From IMG/VR virus record IMGVR_UViG_3300006919_000042, positions 1 through 64,000 of that record: DNA of 64,000 nucleotides. The stretch is one strand, 5' to 3'. Made by a program: the position numbers and the translations under genes. The notes under the pieces were generated by a model that was not told the DNA's origin, did not search any database, and saw nothing but the letters and a program-made list of their open reading frames with translations. This document shows positions 45,221 to 53,382 of this stretch, piece by piece. This stretch comes from a virus. The stretch's first letter is position 1; each line of letters starts with the position of its first letter.

Positions 45221-45390
45221 TACAAACAATTCAAGACGTAAAAGTAGGAGATTCAGTTAGTAATGCAATCAAAGGAGATGGTATAGTGATTAAGACAACT
45301 CCAAGAACAATAACAATCAAATTCGATAAGAGTACGTCTAAGCTGACATACAGACATAAAGACGCATACTTTTATCCATCAGACTTTTAA
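45217..45390 (+). CDS. Small protein, 57 residues
   Basis: Beta-rich KOW/Tudor-like sequence (VKVGDSVSNAIKGDGIVIKT, FDKSTSKLTYRH). ATGA overlap with the membrane peptide. Confidence 0.5.
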   Translation: MIQTIQDVKVGDSVSNAIKGDGIVIKTTPRTITIKFDKSTSKLTYRHKDAYFYPSDF

Positions 45391-45392
45391 TT

Positions 45393-45650
45393 ATGGAAGC
45401 AATAACAATTGAATTACCATTATGGGCACACTTACTGGTATTAAGTGCATGTGGATATACTATTTTTTCGTTGGTACGTTCGTTAGTAAAGAGAGATCAG
45501 CCGGCCGATGCACTGGAGACATTGGAGACGGTAACCAGAGTAGAGGTCATCGATAAGAGCGGAAGAGCATATGTTAAGATGAATACTGGAAAGGTGCAGT
45601 TGAGTATGCAAGATAGAGATAAGACGCTAAAGGTATTCATATCAAATTGA
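45393..45650 (+). CDS. Small membrane-anchored protein
   Basis: 85 residues. One N-terminal membrane helix (LWAHLLVLSACGYTIFSLV) followed by a soluble beta-type domain. Role unknown. Confidence 0.55.
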   Translation: MEAITIELPLWAHLLVLSACGYTIFSLVRSLVKRDQPADALETLETVTRVEVIDKSGRAYVKMNTGKVQLSMQDRDKTLKVFISN

Positions 45651-45741
45651 CCCTAGGGACATACCAAAAGGTCCCATAGGGACATAAAATTAATGCGTAT
45701 CTTTATTTGGTAAATAGGGACACACCATAACAATAGGCACC
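45651..45741 (+). promoter_or_regulatory. Regulatory region with TAGGGACAT repeats and hairpin
   Basis: Three TAGGGACA(T/C) copies at 45654-45662, 45677-45685 and 45715-45723. CCCTAGGGAC (45651-45660) can pair with GTCCCATAGGG (45671-45681) with a one-base bulge. A -7 box TATCTTT sits at 45698-45704. The arrangement suggests an operator-controlled promoter for the next gene. Confidence 0.5.
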
Positions 45742-46893
45742 ATGCAAGAAGAGGTACATAAAGATGTAGATAAAAGGGAGCAAGAAATACTTGCTAAGCC
45801 TGAGGGCGCACTATTAGTGGTGCCAGAGTCGGTTATCGATGTAGAATCATATAAGAAATATAGGGCACTCAAGGATAGTAAAGCGTTATTGTTACCTGAG
45901 CGCTTGATAGAAACCAGCGACATTCATACGGTGATTGACCCGATGGCACATTACGTTGCCAACACCAAGAAGATAGCACACCTACCGAGTGATGAACAAG
46001 ATAACATCATCAAACGTATGAAGTCAATCAAGGTGTTATACCTGCGAATTGGCGCGTTGAAGAAGTCTGCGTTTGGTTTAAAAAGAAGAAAGCACCATCC
46101 GTCCCTACTTATGGGACTACTTGATGAAAGAGGTGGGGAGCTGATTGAATACTTCGGACAGATGTTAACCGACGAAGAGGTGCATAAGATTGTCAATAAG
46201 GAATGGGGTTATGAAGCGTCCCTACATTCGATTAAGAAATTCCGGTTAGGGAACAAAGAGTTAATTGACCAAGCTAAAGATAAATTTGTAAAAGACTTCA
46301 GTTCTCTGCGACTATCGCATAAGAGAGGACGGTTAGAAGAGCTTCAAAAGATATTCATTGCACGAAAGTTAAAGTGGGAAACCACCAAGAATCGTGAGGA
46401 TGAGAAGATGTTGGTTGGGATACTTAGGGAGATCCGTAATGAGACTGAAGACAAGACCCTACGCATTGATGCTAACATAAATGCAAACATCAATGTATCA
46501 ATTCAGCACCACATTGAGAAAGAAGTTATGAATGGCCTGACCATCAATGATATCATACTGGCTAGGGCAGCGAGTAGAATGCAAGTCAACCCAGGATTCT
46601 TAATAAGTAGGTTACACAATTCAATTTATGCTAAGTTCAGTGGTTTCGCACCAAAAGACGAAGGTGTGGTAGAGTACCCATCTGCAATGGTGTATAATTG
46701 GAAAGAGATTAAAAAGCAGCATGATGAAGTTGGTGACTCTGACACAGAACTTACTGAGTGGGAAGATGTAACTGACGAAAAGAAAACTGAGGCACTAGAT
46801 ATTAAAGATGTCCTACTTGCAAAATTACGTCAGAAAAAGGACGATGTTAGTATCGCCAAAGATAGAGTACAACAAGCTAAAAAGAATCAATAA
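45742..46893 (+). CDS. Possible terminase small subunit or HTH regulator
   Basis: 383 residues. A central HTH-like part (EEVHKIVNKEWGYEASLHSI) is followed by a long basic helical segment (SSLRLSHKRGRLEELQKIFI) and a charged C-terminus. The pattern resembles terminase small subunits or phage DNA-binding regulators. Base use is somewhat richer in G+C than neighbours, and its control region has a distinctive repeat shared with the gene at 61944. Assignment is low confidence. Confidence 0.4.
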   Translation: MQEEVHKDVDKREQEILAKPEGALLVVPESVIDVESYKKYRALKDSKALLLPERLIETSDIHTVIDPMAHYVANTKKIAHLPSDEQDNIIKRMKSIKVLYLRIGALKKSAFGLKRRKHHPSLLMGLLDERGGELIEYFGQMLTDEEVHKIVNKEWGYEASLHSIKKFRLGNKELIDQAKDKFVKDFSSLRLSHKRGRLEELQKIFIARKLKWETTKNREDEKMLVGILREIRNETEDKTLRIDANINANINVSIQHHIEKEVMNGLTINDIILARAASRMQVNPGFLISRLHNSIYAKFSGFAPKDEGVVEYPSAMVYNWKEIKKQHDEVGDSDTELTEWEDVTDEKKTEALDIKDVLLAKLRQKKDDVSIAKDRVQQAKKNQ

Positions 46894-47072
46894 TGGAAGC
46901 AATACCATATCAAAAGTGCCCTAAATGTGATGGGCAAGGCTGTGTAAGCAAACCACCACACGTTGCTGGTGATGTTTATCAATGGACTAGTACAGCAACA
47001 TCATTCATTTGTGATGTGTGTGCTGGAAGTAAAGTAATTTTAATGTTTAAACCACAAGAAGATGTGGGATAA
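46893..47072 (+). CDS. Small double zinc-ribbon protein, 59 residues
   Basis: Contains CPKCDGQGCV and CDVCAGSK, a DnaJ-type pair of zinc-binding motifs. TAATG overlap with the previous gene and 11-base overlap with the next. Confidence 0.55.
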   Translation: MEAIPYQKCPKCDGQGCVSKPPHVAGDVYQWTSTATSFICDVCAGSKVILMFKPQEDVG

Positions 47073-47190
47073 TCCATTTTATAGCAATCCAGCAGTAGAT
47101 CTACTTGAACGTAAACGTATTGCTGCCAAGAAAAAGCATAATGCAACTTGTGCTCGCAACCGAGCTAAACGAAAAAACAAACGCAAATGA
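47062..47190 (+). CDS. Tiny basic protein, 42 residues
   Basis: Starts MWDNPFYSNPAVDLLERKR and ends in a Lys/Arg-rich tail. Overlaps both neighbours; could bind nucleic acid. Confidence 0.45.
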   Translation: MWDNPFYSNPAVDLLERKRIAAKKKHNATCARNRAKRKNKRK

Positions 47191-47642
47191 GCCGTTCAAT
47201 AGACATACCTACTGATAAGTTCCAAGATTTATATTTGGAGTACTTACAAGACGGATTTAACTCATTCAATGGATGGTTGCTAACACTAAGTGATGAAGAG
47301 TTCTTAGAACTACACCCTAAACTTAATTTAGATCCAGATAATTCAACTGATGATGAGGTAGATTATCAAGGCAACTTCATTTACATCACGTTGACTAAAA
47401 GTTCAGTAGTAACCGAAGATATGGTTCAGCGACTGTCATATGGCGACTTAATTGACAAATGGGACGAATTGTATGGAATAATAATGGCATCAGTTAATTT
47501 GATCTACTTATTAAAGAATGGGTATATTAAAACAGTACACAGATCAGATATCGATAATGATTGGAAGTTCGAGTTGACTGACTTAGGACACAATCAATTA
47601 AATCTTCCTGGAGAAGGTTTTCTCAAATTTAGCAAAAATTAG
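47187..47642 (+). CDS. Unknown 151-residue protein
   Basis: Acidic, helical; HTH-like hints near the C-terminus (VNLIYLLKNGYIKTVHRSD, FELTDLGHNQL) as in some winged-helix proteins. Start overlaps the previous stop. Confidence 0.5.
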   Translation: MSRSIDIPTDKFQDLYLEYLQDGFNSFNGWLLTLSDEEFLELHPKLNLDPDNSTDDEVDYQGNFIYITLTKSSVVTEDMVQRLSYGDLIDKWDELYGIIMASVNLIYLLKNGYIKTVHRSDIDNDWKFELTDLGHNQLNLPGEGFLKFSKN

Positions 47643-47643
47643 C

Positions 47644-47748
47644 ATGAAATTAACAATCGTAGTAATAATAGTTGGAGTGATTATAAACATATGGTTACTA
47701 TCACAAGCAGAAGATTATGATGATGATATACAAGACAGACATAAGTAA
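47644..47748 (+). CDS. Tiny membrane peptide, 34 residues
   Basis: MKLTIVVIIVGVIINIWLL followed by an acidic tail. One membrane helix or uncleaved signal. Confidence 0.4.
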   Translation: MKLTIVVIIVGVIINIWLLSQAEDYDDDIQDRHK

Positions 47749-47749
47749 T

Positions 47750-47887
47750 ATGCAGAAGATCCGAGCGATCTTCAGTGGTTATATCTTCAGGAGAACAGCT
47801 GATGGAGTAGGATACGTTAAATGCTCACAGAAACAGCATGACAGAATACTTCGACACAACATTTCATTAGAACTGGTTGCTCAATAG
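47750..47887 (+). CDS. Small protein, 45 residues
   Basis: ATG at 47750, stop at 47885-47887 inside the next promoter. Basic, no motif. Confidence 0.4.
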   Translation: MQKIRAIFSGYIFRRTADGVGYVKCSQKQHDRILRHNISLELVAQ

Positions 47888-47906
47888 ATATAAAGTAAGT
47901 ATCTTT
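47877..47906 (+). promoter_or_regulatory. Promoter, TTGC/AGATATA/TATCTTT
   Basis: TTGC at 47877-47880, AGATATA, TATCTTT at 47900-47906; the leader AAAATCGGAAAATCATG follows. Confidence 0.8.
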
Positions 47907-47930
47907 GTGTCATATTAAAATCGGAAAATC

Positions 47931-48287
47931 ATGAAAAATGCAATACACCACATCATCAACGTACGGTCAGGACAACAACCTTTGTACTACGACCATTTAG
48001 GTAACGACTACATCCCAACAATCAAAGAGCTACACACAGACGTGCAGAGTATGATATGGGGAATAGAGTTTAAAGAAGGTTACTTCTTTTCAATGATCGG
48101 AATCGCTGATCAGAGAGACTTGACTAAAGCTGAGTTTAACAAGCTATCACACGATTTTAGACACTACGAAAGAGAGATGCACCTTCACAATGAAGAACAA
48201 GGATTTGAGATGGATATGTCAGGTGATTGTAGAGAGCCAGACTTGAATCCTGGAGGAGGACCATATAACGTTGCAGATTGTATATAA
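47931..48287 (+). CDS. Unknown 118-residue early protein
   Basis: Has its own promoter and conserved leader. Acidic, with GYFFSMIGIADQRDLTKAEF; no family recognised. Confidence 0.55.
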   Translation: MKNAIHHIINVRSGQQPLYYDHLGNDYIPTIKELHTDVQSMIWGIEFKEGYFFSMIGIADQRDLTKAEFNKLSHDFRHYEREMHLHNEEQGFEMDMSGDCREPDLNPGGGPYNVADCI

Positions 48288-48290
48288 ACG

Positions 48291-48547
48291 ATGAAAGCAC
48301 GAACTAGAACATTATCACCCAAACAGATGAGAGAGAAGCTCGCAACTAAAATGAGGCATGCTGAAATGCTATCAATTAGTGAAGTGAGAGCTCATTATCA
48401 TAACCTATTCAAATCATTAAACCAGTAACATTAGAAACATTAATAGCAGATCAGAAAGATCGAATCGATAGATGTAATGCCAAACCAGGAGACAATGCTG
48501 TGATGGACTACATCAACGATATAAATGATGAATTAAAACAATCGTAA
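48291..48547 (+). CDS. Small helical protein, frame broken by one apparent missing base
   Basis: The first frame (MKARTRTLSPKQMREKLATK) stops at 48426-48428. The -1 frame continues KPVTLETLIADQKDRIDRCN and stops at 48545-48547, overlapping the next ATG as TAATG. Restoring one A in TTAAAACC near 48418 joins them into about 86 residues. No family recognised. Confidence 0.5.
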
Positions 48548-48828
48548 TGAAAAAACTAACAACACTATTCGTATTAGCACTAGCATTGAGCTGTGCACCC
48601 GACTCATTAGATGACCCGACAATATTCGAAAGGTTTGATCAGTCATATATTTCAGTAAGTGATGTATCTAATCAAGAAGGTCTTTGGACAGGGACAATGC
48701 AAGAATTTATTCAATCACCACTATATGTGTCAGGTAACAGTTATCACTTCGACATATACACGTTAGATTGTATACAACCGTGTGAAAGCTACAAATATTG
48801 CTGTTCATTCATAGAAACCATACAGTAA
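48547..48828 (+). CDS. Small secreted lipoprotein
   Basis: 93 residues. Signal KKLTTLFVLALALSC then APDS, a lipobox. The mature part has four further Cys. The second lipoprotein in the window; likely at the host envelope. Confidence 0.6.
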   Translation: MKKLTTLFVLALALSCAPDSLDDPTIFERFDQSYISVSDVSNQEGLWTGTMQEFIQSPLYVSGNSYHFDIYTLDCIQPCESYKYCCSFIETIQ

Positions 48829-48992
48829 TGGCACGCAACTATCATGGTAAACCGAACTATGACAATGATGGCTTTGAACCAAGTGTCATACCAGCATTGA
48901 AGCGTATGAACATACCACACCGCACAATAAAGGTGGGCAATAAGACTAGAGTAAGAGTAAAAGTAAGATTATCAGATGAAGAATTTTATTAA
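48828..48992 (+). CDS. Small basic protein, 54 residues
   Basis: Start at 48828 overlaps the previous stop (TAATG). Sequence MARNYHGKPNYDNDGFEPS, then a basic strand-rich tail. No family. Confidence 0.45.
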   Translation: MARNYHGKPNYDNDGFEPSVIPALKRMNIPHRTIKVGNKTRVRVKVRLSDEEFY

Positions 48993-49001
48993 CAAATTCT
49001 A

Positions 49002-49112
49002 ATGAATCAGCGATATAAAACAAAATACAGACCACGTAAACCAAAGAACGTAAATAAAGGTTCTAATGCTGCATTTCAATTGAGCATAGCTGAAAAAATG
49101 GTAAAGAAATGA
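49002..49112 (+). CDS. Tiny basic protein, 36 residues
   Basis: MNQRYKTKYRPRKPKNVNKG and so on; ATGA overlap with the next gene. Confidence 0.4.
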   Translation: MNQRYKTKYRPRKPKNVNKGSNAAFQLSIAEKMVKK

Positions 49113-49381
49113 ATGATCTAAAATACATAATCGTAAACATGAAAGGATGGCGCAAAGACCAAGCGAGAGCAATCATCTTCAATGGAATGGTTACACACAG
49201 TACAGTGGTACCTCAAGACTTTGAGTGCATTGGTGCTGGATTTATGATATTAGGTAACATAGATGGAAAGCTCGCAGCAAAGTGTTGGGGTAAGTCAGTG
49301 AGTTTAGATATCAAGAGCGACCCTATATTTGATGCACAGATCATTAGAAAGACATTAACAAGAACACACCCATACATATAA
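49109..49381 (+). CDS. Unknown 90-residue protein
   Basis: Mixed alpha/beta (KYIIVNMKGWRKDQARAIIF, GFMILGNIDGKLAAK). Coupled to the previous gene by overlap. Confidence 0.5.
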   Translation: MNDLKYIIVNMKGWRKDQARAIIFNGMVTHSTVVPQDFECIGAGFMILGNIDGKLAAKCWGKSVSLDIKSDPIFDAQIIRKTLTRTHPYI

Positions 49382-49383
49382 TC

Positions 49384-49530
49384 ATGAGTAGAGTATTCAA
49401 AGATGAAAAGGAAAAAGAGTTTGTTTGTAGGCAATGCGCCACTTTCTTAAACGCGAATGAATTGATGAAAGGGAAATGTCCTAATTGTGACAACGATGAA
49501 GATGTGTTTTTAAACGAAAATGAGGGATAA
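49384..49530 (+). CDS. Small zinc-ribbon protein, 48 residues
   Basis: VCRQCATF and KCPNCDND give a complete CxxC-CxxC zinc ribbon. It starts 2 bases after the previous stop and overlaps the next ATG. Confidence 0.55.
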   Translation: MSRVFKDEKEKEFVCRQCATFLNANELMKGKCPNCDNDEDVFLNENEG

Positions 49531-49727
49531 TGGCATTTTACACAGGAAGAGGAGTACCAGGCGACCCAGACTTTGAAATTGAAGAATTCAAAGGATTTCC
49601 GGTTAGTAAGTGTGGCAATTATTGGGGCAGCACTCAGGAGATTGCAGATAATGCATGGAGATCGGATGTTAAGTTGACAAGACGTGAAAGAAGAGCTCGT
49701 CAAAGAGCAAAAATATTTGGTAAATAG
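49530..49727 (+). CDS. Small protein, 65 residues
   Basis: Starts MAFYTGRGVPGDPDFEIEEF, with a basic C-terminus (KLTRRERRARQRAKIF). No family. Confidence 0.5.
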   Translation: MAFYTGRGVPGDPDFEIEEFKGFPVSKCGNYWGSTQEIADNAWRSDVKLTRRERRARQRAKIFGK

Positions 49728-49746
49728 ATATGAACAACATATCTTT
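49717..49746 (+). promoter_or_regulatory. Promoter, TTGG/AGATATG/TATCTTT
   Basis: TTGG at 49717-49720, AGATATG, TATCTTT at 49740-49746; leader AAAATCGGAATTATG. Confidence 0.7.
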
Positions 49747-49766
49747 AAAACATTAAAATCGGAATT

Positions 49767-49976
49767 ATGAATACACAAGCATTATTATCATTGTACGACT
49801 ACTTAGGCCACGCAGCTGGATCTGAATTAGGTAAAAGAGTAAATAACTTCGCAATGTCTCGAAATGAAGAGAATGAAACACGAGATGTTAAGACACAGAG
49901 CTATGAAGGTAAGATTCAACTATACCGTAGAGAGTTCTTAGATGAGTTCTTCGCAGCAAATCCACAAGACAGATGA
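49767..49976 (+). CDS. Unknown 69-residue early protein
   Basis: Promoter and leader directly upstream. Helical, starts MNTQALLSLYDYLGHAAGSE. Overlaps the next start by 4 bases. Confidence 0.55.
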   Translation: MNTQALLSLYDYLGHAAGSELGKRVNNFAMSRNEENETRDVKTQSYEGKIQLYRREFLDEFFAANPQDR

Positions 49977-50299
49977 TACTCAAAGCAACATTAATAAAAT
50001 ATAATCAAGTAGATAGTGATGGCAACATCTTCTTACCAGGAAGCATCAACTGCGGTAAAACGTGTTTTCCGATTACGTTAGCATTTGATGCTGGTAAGAT
50101 GATTGGCATTGGTATGGAGCTTGAGAACACTAAAGATGGTGTAGAAGGAGAGCTTCACATAACTGACGCAGATCAATATAGGTTCGCACACCTACTTGAG
50201 CCAGCAATTGGAGGAATAGTCAGAGAAAGAGATGGAAACAAGATTGCCAAATTCGACTTGAGAACAGTTGGTATGGTACCTAAACAAGATAAGTCATGA
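49973..50299 (+). CDS. Unknown 108-residue protein
   Basis: Beta-rich (IFLPGSINCGKTCFPITLAF). The GKT triplet is not a true P-loop. Coupled to neighbours by 4-base overlaps. Confidence 0.55.
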   Translation: MILKATLIKYNQVDSDGNIFLPGSINCGKTCFPITLAFDAGKMIGIGMELENTKDGVEGELHITDADQYRFAHLLEPAIGGIVRERDGNKIAKFDLRTVGMVPKQDKS

Positions 50300-50882
50300 A
50301 AAAGAATATTGGATCATTATTAGCAATGGCGCTGATGGCAGAGGGAATAGGAATGGGTATGGAAGGTGGAATACCAAATACATCATCAAAACGTGTTCGT
50401 GACCATAATAGAGTGAGAGTACCAGCCAAGAAAGTGATTCCAAAAGGATGTAAACAATATTTCTTCAATCAAAATGGATATTGGGACAATACAAGTGGTG
50501 AGAAGAACAGCTACTTTACATGCATTGCATCAAGTGATAAGGTTGCACACAAGAAATTCAACAAGTATCAACTAATCTTAATTAAACAATCATTTGATAA
50601 TCTGATACACATTGAGTGCTTACGTACTGGTAAGTGTCAGGAGACAGAAGGTCTAGTTGGCACCGAATACGAAGGAATATCTGTGTGTGACGATGGCTGT
50701 GTTCAGTTCAATCCAAGAACGAAAGGAGCAATATATATGCAAGCATTAGGAGATCGAGTATATTATTGCAATAATGTAAAGGACTGACAAAATCGACGGT
50801 ATGTGAGAACCCATCATGTCCAGATATGCCGTGCTGTGGGCAACCAAGAGAGATATGTGAAACTAATTGTAAAGGCAAATAG
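50296..50882 (+). CDS. Cys-rich protein, frame broken near its end
   Basis: The first frame gives 163 residues and stops at 50785-50787. The -1 frame continues with CKGLTKSTVCENPSCPDM, then PCCGQPREICETNC, ending at 50882, 2 bases before the next gene. Restoring one T near 50774 (AATAATTGT) gives YCNNCKGL, a CxxC pair, and a protein of about 195 residues with a zinc-binding-type tail. Confidence 0.55.
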
Positions 50883-50884
50883 AT

Positions 50885-51112
50885 ATGGCAATTCAAACAA
50901 TTGAAATCAGAGATGTTGGTGATGAGGTAGTCGTTTTATCAAAAAATGGAGTTGAGAGAGGGATAGTTGCACATCGTGATGTACAGAAAGACAATGCAGT
51001 CAAATATGCTATTAGAACTGAATCTCAACGTAATAACACACACCGATTATCACAAGAGGTGTTTGATGACATAGATCAATTATTAACGTACTATAAAGAC
51101 AAATTTGCATGA
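50885..51112 (+). CDS. Unknown 75-residue protein
   Basis: Beta-rich, possible SH3/KOW-like (VVVLSKNGVERGIVAHRD). A coupled ATGA overlap leads to an 18-codon frame at 51109-51165 that may not be a gene. Confidence 0.5.
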   Translation: MAIQTIEIRDVGDEVVVLSKNGVERGIVAHRDVQKDNAVKYAIRTESQRNNTHRLSQEVFDDIDQLLTYYKDKFA

Positions 51113-51206
51113 AAACAATCGCAGATCACAATTACTCTGCAATCGATGTTCGCAACAGAAAATAAGGTGTAGAGTTTTTTTTCCGATTTCTTTACATTTA
51201 CATTAG

Positions 51207-51236
51207 TCCCTGCGATTTTAAGTTGTGGGGATTTTT
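51207..51236 (+). terminator. Probable terminator
   Basis: TCCCTGCGA (51207-51215) pairs with TTGTGGGGA (51223-51231) using wobbles, followed by TTTTT. Confidence 0.6.
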
Positions 51237-51237
51237 G

Positions 51238-51267
51238 TTGTTTAATAGATATATATAAGTTATCTTT
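51238..51267 (+). promoter_or_regulatory. Promoter, TTGT/AGATATA/TATCTTT
   Basis: TTGT at 51238, AGATATA, TATCTTT at 51261-51267; leader AAATCGGAAATTATG. Confidence 0.75.
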
Positions 51268-51297
51268 AGTCATTATTAACATATTAAATCGGAAATT

Positions 51298-52059
51298 ATG
51301 CCAAGAAAATCAATTGTTACACCAGAGAACATCGCAGCATTGCGAGACTTCCTATTGAAGGTTAGAGCGACTAACCACGATGGCTTAAAGCCAAAAGTAA
51401 CATCTCAGCAAGGAAGAGACTTCCTTAAAGAGTATGACATTCCAAATCCACAAGGAGTATGGAAAATCTTAGTTAGTGAAGGATTCGTTAGAAAACGTTT
51501 GAAGTCACTTAGAGGTGGTATAGTATGGATCAATCCAGTAGTGCCATGTAATCAAATGGCTAAGAAAATCTACAAAGAAGCCACTGCATTTAGAGCTACT
51601 CAGAATCAGAAATCTCTTCAGAAGAAGAACACACCAGTTGTAGTTGTTCAAGGGAATCAAAAGCAGCCACTTACTATCTTAGATCAGAGAGTGTTAGATG
51701 TATTGTCACAATCATTCACTATTGAGCAAGCATATGAATGTGGACAAATTTTCAACCTTAATCGTTCGTCAATTGATCGATTAGTTCGTAAATTAATTGA
51801 CGCAAGTAAGATTGTAAGTAATGGTACACGCTCATGGGTTAAAGTTCCAAAAGACGTTGAGGTGGAGGCAACGGGAACATTAGTATCTAACCAAGAGGTT
51901 GAAAGTGTTGATCTAAACACTACTTACAAACAATCATTGAAGAATTCAATCAAGGTACTATCTGACAAGATGGAGAAGGACAAAATCCTAATCGAAGAAC
52001 TCAAGTTGGAGTATATTAATAACCAGATTGCATTGCTTCAATTGAAAAAGTTGCAATAA
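51298..52059 (+). CDS. DNA-binding protein with two winged helices and coiled coil
   Basis: 253 residues. The first HTH region is about 35-75 (TSQQGRDFLKEYDIPNPQGV), the second about 135-185 (RVLDVLSQSFTIEQAYECGQ, LNRSSIDRLVRKLID). A C-terminal coiled coil (KVLSDKMEKDKILIEELKLE) could mediate dimerisation. With its own promoter and terminator it is a good candidate for a phage transcription regulator. Confidence 0.65.
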   Translation: MPRKSIVTPENIAALRDFLLKVRATNHDGLKPKVTSQQGRDFLKEYDIPNPQGVWKILVSEGFVRKRLKSLRGGIVWINPVVPCNQMAKKIYKEATAFRATQNQKSLQKKNTPVVVVQGNQKQPLTILDQRVLDVLSQSFTIEQAYECGQIFNLNRSSIDRLVRKLIDASKIVSNGTRSWVKVPKDVEVEATGTLVSNQEVESVDLNTTYKQSLKNSIKVLSDKMEKDKILIEELKLEYINNQIALLQLKKLQ

Positions 52060-52125
52060 GCTCCGCAAAGCTACTTGCTGGCCACAGACGTGTGTAGATC
52101 AGTATTGTTAGCCTAAGAGTTTAAG

Positions 52126-52157
52126 TCCCTACATTATATCGATGTAGGGATTTTTTT
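52126..52157 (+). terminator. Terminator
   Basis: Perfect 9-bp stem TCCCTACAT (52126-52134) / ATGTAGGGA (52142-52150), then seven T. Confidence 0.9.
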
Positions 52158-52164
52158 ATTAAAG

Positions 52165-52194
52165 TTGCTAAAGAGATGTAAAGACCATATCTTC
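52165..52194 (+). promoter_or_regulatory. Promoter, TTGC/AGATGTA/TATCTTC
   Basis: TTGC at 52165-52168, GAGATGTA, TATCTTC at 52188-52194, immediately after a terminator and ahead of a secreted protein gene. Confidence 0.7.
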
Positions 52195-52223
52195 GAGCCT
52201 CATTAATATAAAACAATGTAAAA

Positions 52224-52691
52224 ATGAAAAAAGTATTATTAGTATTAGCATTGTGCTTCTCTGCGATGATCGTAGTAGCACAAGAAACAGTAAACAAGGC
52301 AGATATAATTGATCTAGCTGTGTACAAAACGTTAGATGCCGGAATGGGTACAGATATCTTCTTAGCTGAAGTAGATGTGACTTTAGTAGGTATCAATACA
52401 TCGGTAGGTTATATGTTTGCTGGTGGAGAGTCTACCAAGCAGATATCGCTAGGTTTAGGTAAATCAATTGATGTAGGAACATTAACTCTTACACCGTCTA
52501 TTTATGGAGCAACTCTTATCAATACCGGAGGAGGCGACTACATTTACGGTTTAGATGGAGAACTCGACGTCAAAGTATTTAATTGGTTGGCAGCAACTGG
52601 TAAGTATCAATGGACACAAAACAACAGTCAACCCTTTGCGCTGGATAACTTTGGAGCCAATTATTTGGTAGGAGTTAAGGTCACGTTATAA
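52224..52691 (+). CDS. Secreted outer-membrane beta-barrel-like protein
   Basis: 155 residues. Signal peptide KKVLLVLALCFSAMIVVAQ, then alternating strands (EVDVTLVGINTSVGYMFAGG, TLTLTPSIYGATLI) and a final YLVGVKVTL strand. It is in a single-gene transcription unit, with its own promoter and terminator on each side. It may modify the host surface in infection (inference). It is a second barrel-type protein besides the one at 43584. Confidence 0.65.
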   Translation: MKKVLLVLALCFSAMIVVAQETVNKADIIDLAVYKTLDAGMGTDIFLAEVDVTLVGINTSVGYMFAGGESTKQISLGLGKSIDVGTLTLTPSIYGATLINTGGGDYIYGLDGELDVKVFNWLAATGKYQWTQNNSQPFALDNFGANYLVGVKVTL

Positions 52692-52712
52692 AGAGAGACA
52701 TAAATTATTTGA

Positions 52713-52746
52713 AATCCCACATCTTAATTGGTGTGGGATTTTTTTT
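52713..52746 (+). terminator. Terminator
   Basis: AATCCCACA (52713-52721) / TGTGGGATT (52732-52740), 10-base loop, then T tract. Confidence 0.88.
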
Positions 52747-52757
52747 GCACTAAAAAG

Positions 52758-52787
52758 TTGCTCAATAGATATAAGTTGGTTATCTTT
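52758..52787 (+). promoter_or_regulatory. Promoter, TTGC/AGATATA/TATCTTT
   Basis: TTGC at 52758-52761, AGATATA, TATCTTT at 52781-52787; leader AAAATCGGAAAAATTATG. Confidence 0.8.
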
Positions 52788-52812
52788 AGGCATAATTAAA
52801 ATCGGAAAAATT

Positions 52813-53367
52813 ATGAAAACTCAATTAACACCTCAAGAAAGAAAAGCAGCCAAAGCTGCAAAAGAACGTCAACATCAGTTAGATAAAGCGTTCAAATTCC
52901 TTAGCAAACAGACCACTTTAATGAGAGAGCGTTATTATAACGCTGCTATCTCATTTGGTACACGTCAGATCGAGAATGCAATTACTGATATGGAACAGCA
53001 GATCGCAGAGCATGGTATGACAGATAATAGAAAACATTGGTTGAAACTACGTATGGATAGAAGAAACTACATTACTACTTCAAGTTGTGGTTGGTTGAAA
53101 GACGCAGAGGAAGTGTTCGACTCACGTTTAATTAAGATGTCAACAAGATTAGAAGAATTCGGATTCTTGAACAGTAGATTATATATGAAAGTAGCTAACG
53201 TTAATAGTGAAGACTCAAGAGAATTCAGTTTCGAGATTGATATCACTAAGTACGAACATGGTAAGACAGAACCAACTAAGGTAGGTACAGCTCACGCTCG
53301 TTTAATTTGGGTTGAGTGTACTGAGAAGACTTCACATTGGAGATTCATCTGCACAAAAAGAAAATAA
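52813..53367 (+). CDS. Unknown 184-residue early protein
   Basis: Basic and helical N-terminus (QERKAAKAAKERQHQLDKAF), beta-rich C-terminus (SREFSFEIDITKYEHGKTEP). No family recognised. It has a strong promoter and conserved leader. Confidence 0.6.
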   Translation: MKTQLTPQERKAAKAAKERQHQLDKAFKFLSKQTTLMRERYYNAAISFGTRQIENAITDMEQQIAEHGMTDNRKHWLKLRMDRRNYITTSSCGWLKDAEEVFDSRLIKMSTRLEEFGFLNSRLYMKVANVNSEDSREFSFEIDITKYEHGKTEPTKVGTAHARLIWVECTEKTSHWRFICTKRK

Positions 53368-53382
53368 TATTTATTATTAATC

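Noticed and set aside
45651-45681. Rho-independent terminator
   Set aside because: There is a stem but no T tract; more likely an operator-type element.
49973-50299. P-loop ATPase from the GKT triplet
   Set aside because: The GxxxxGK[ST] context is missing and no Walker B follows.
51109-51165. 18-residue gene with ATGA overlap (MKTIADHNYSAIDVRNRK)
   Set aside because: Too short to support without homologues; the overlap may be chance.
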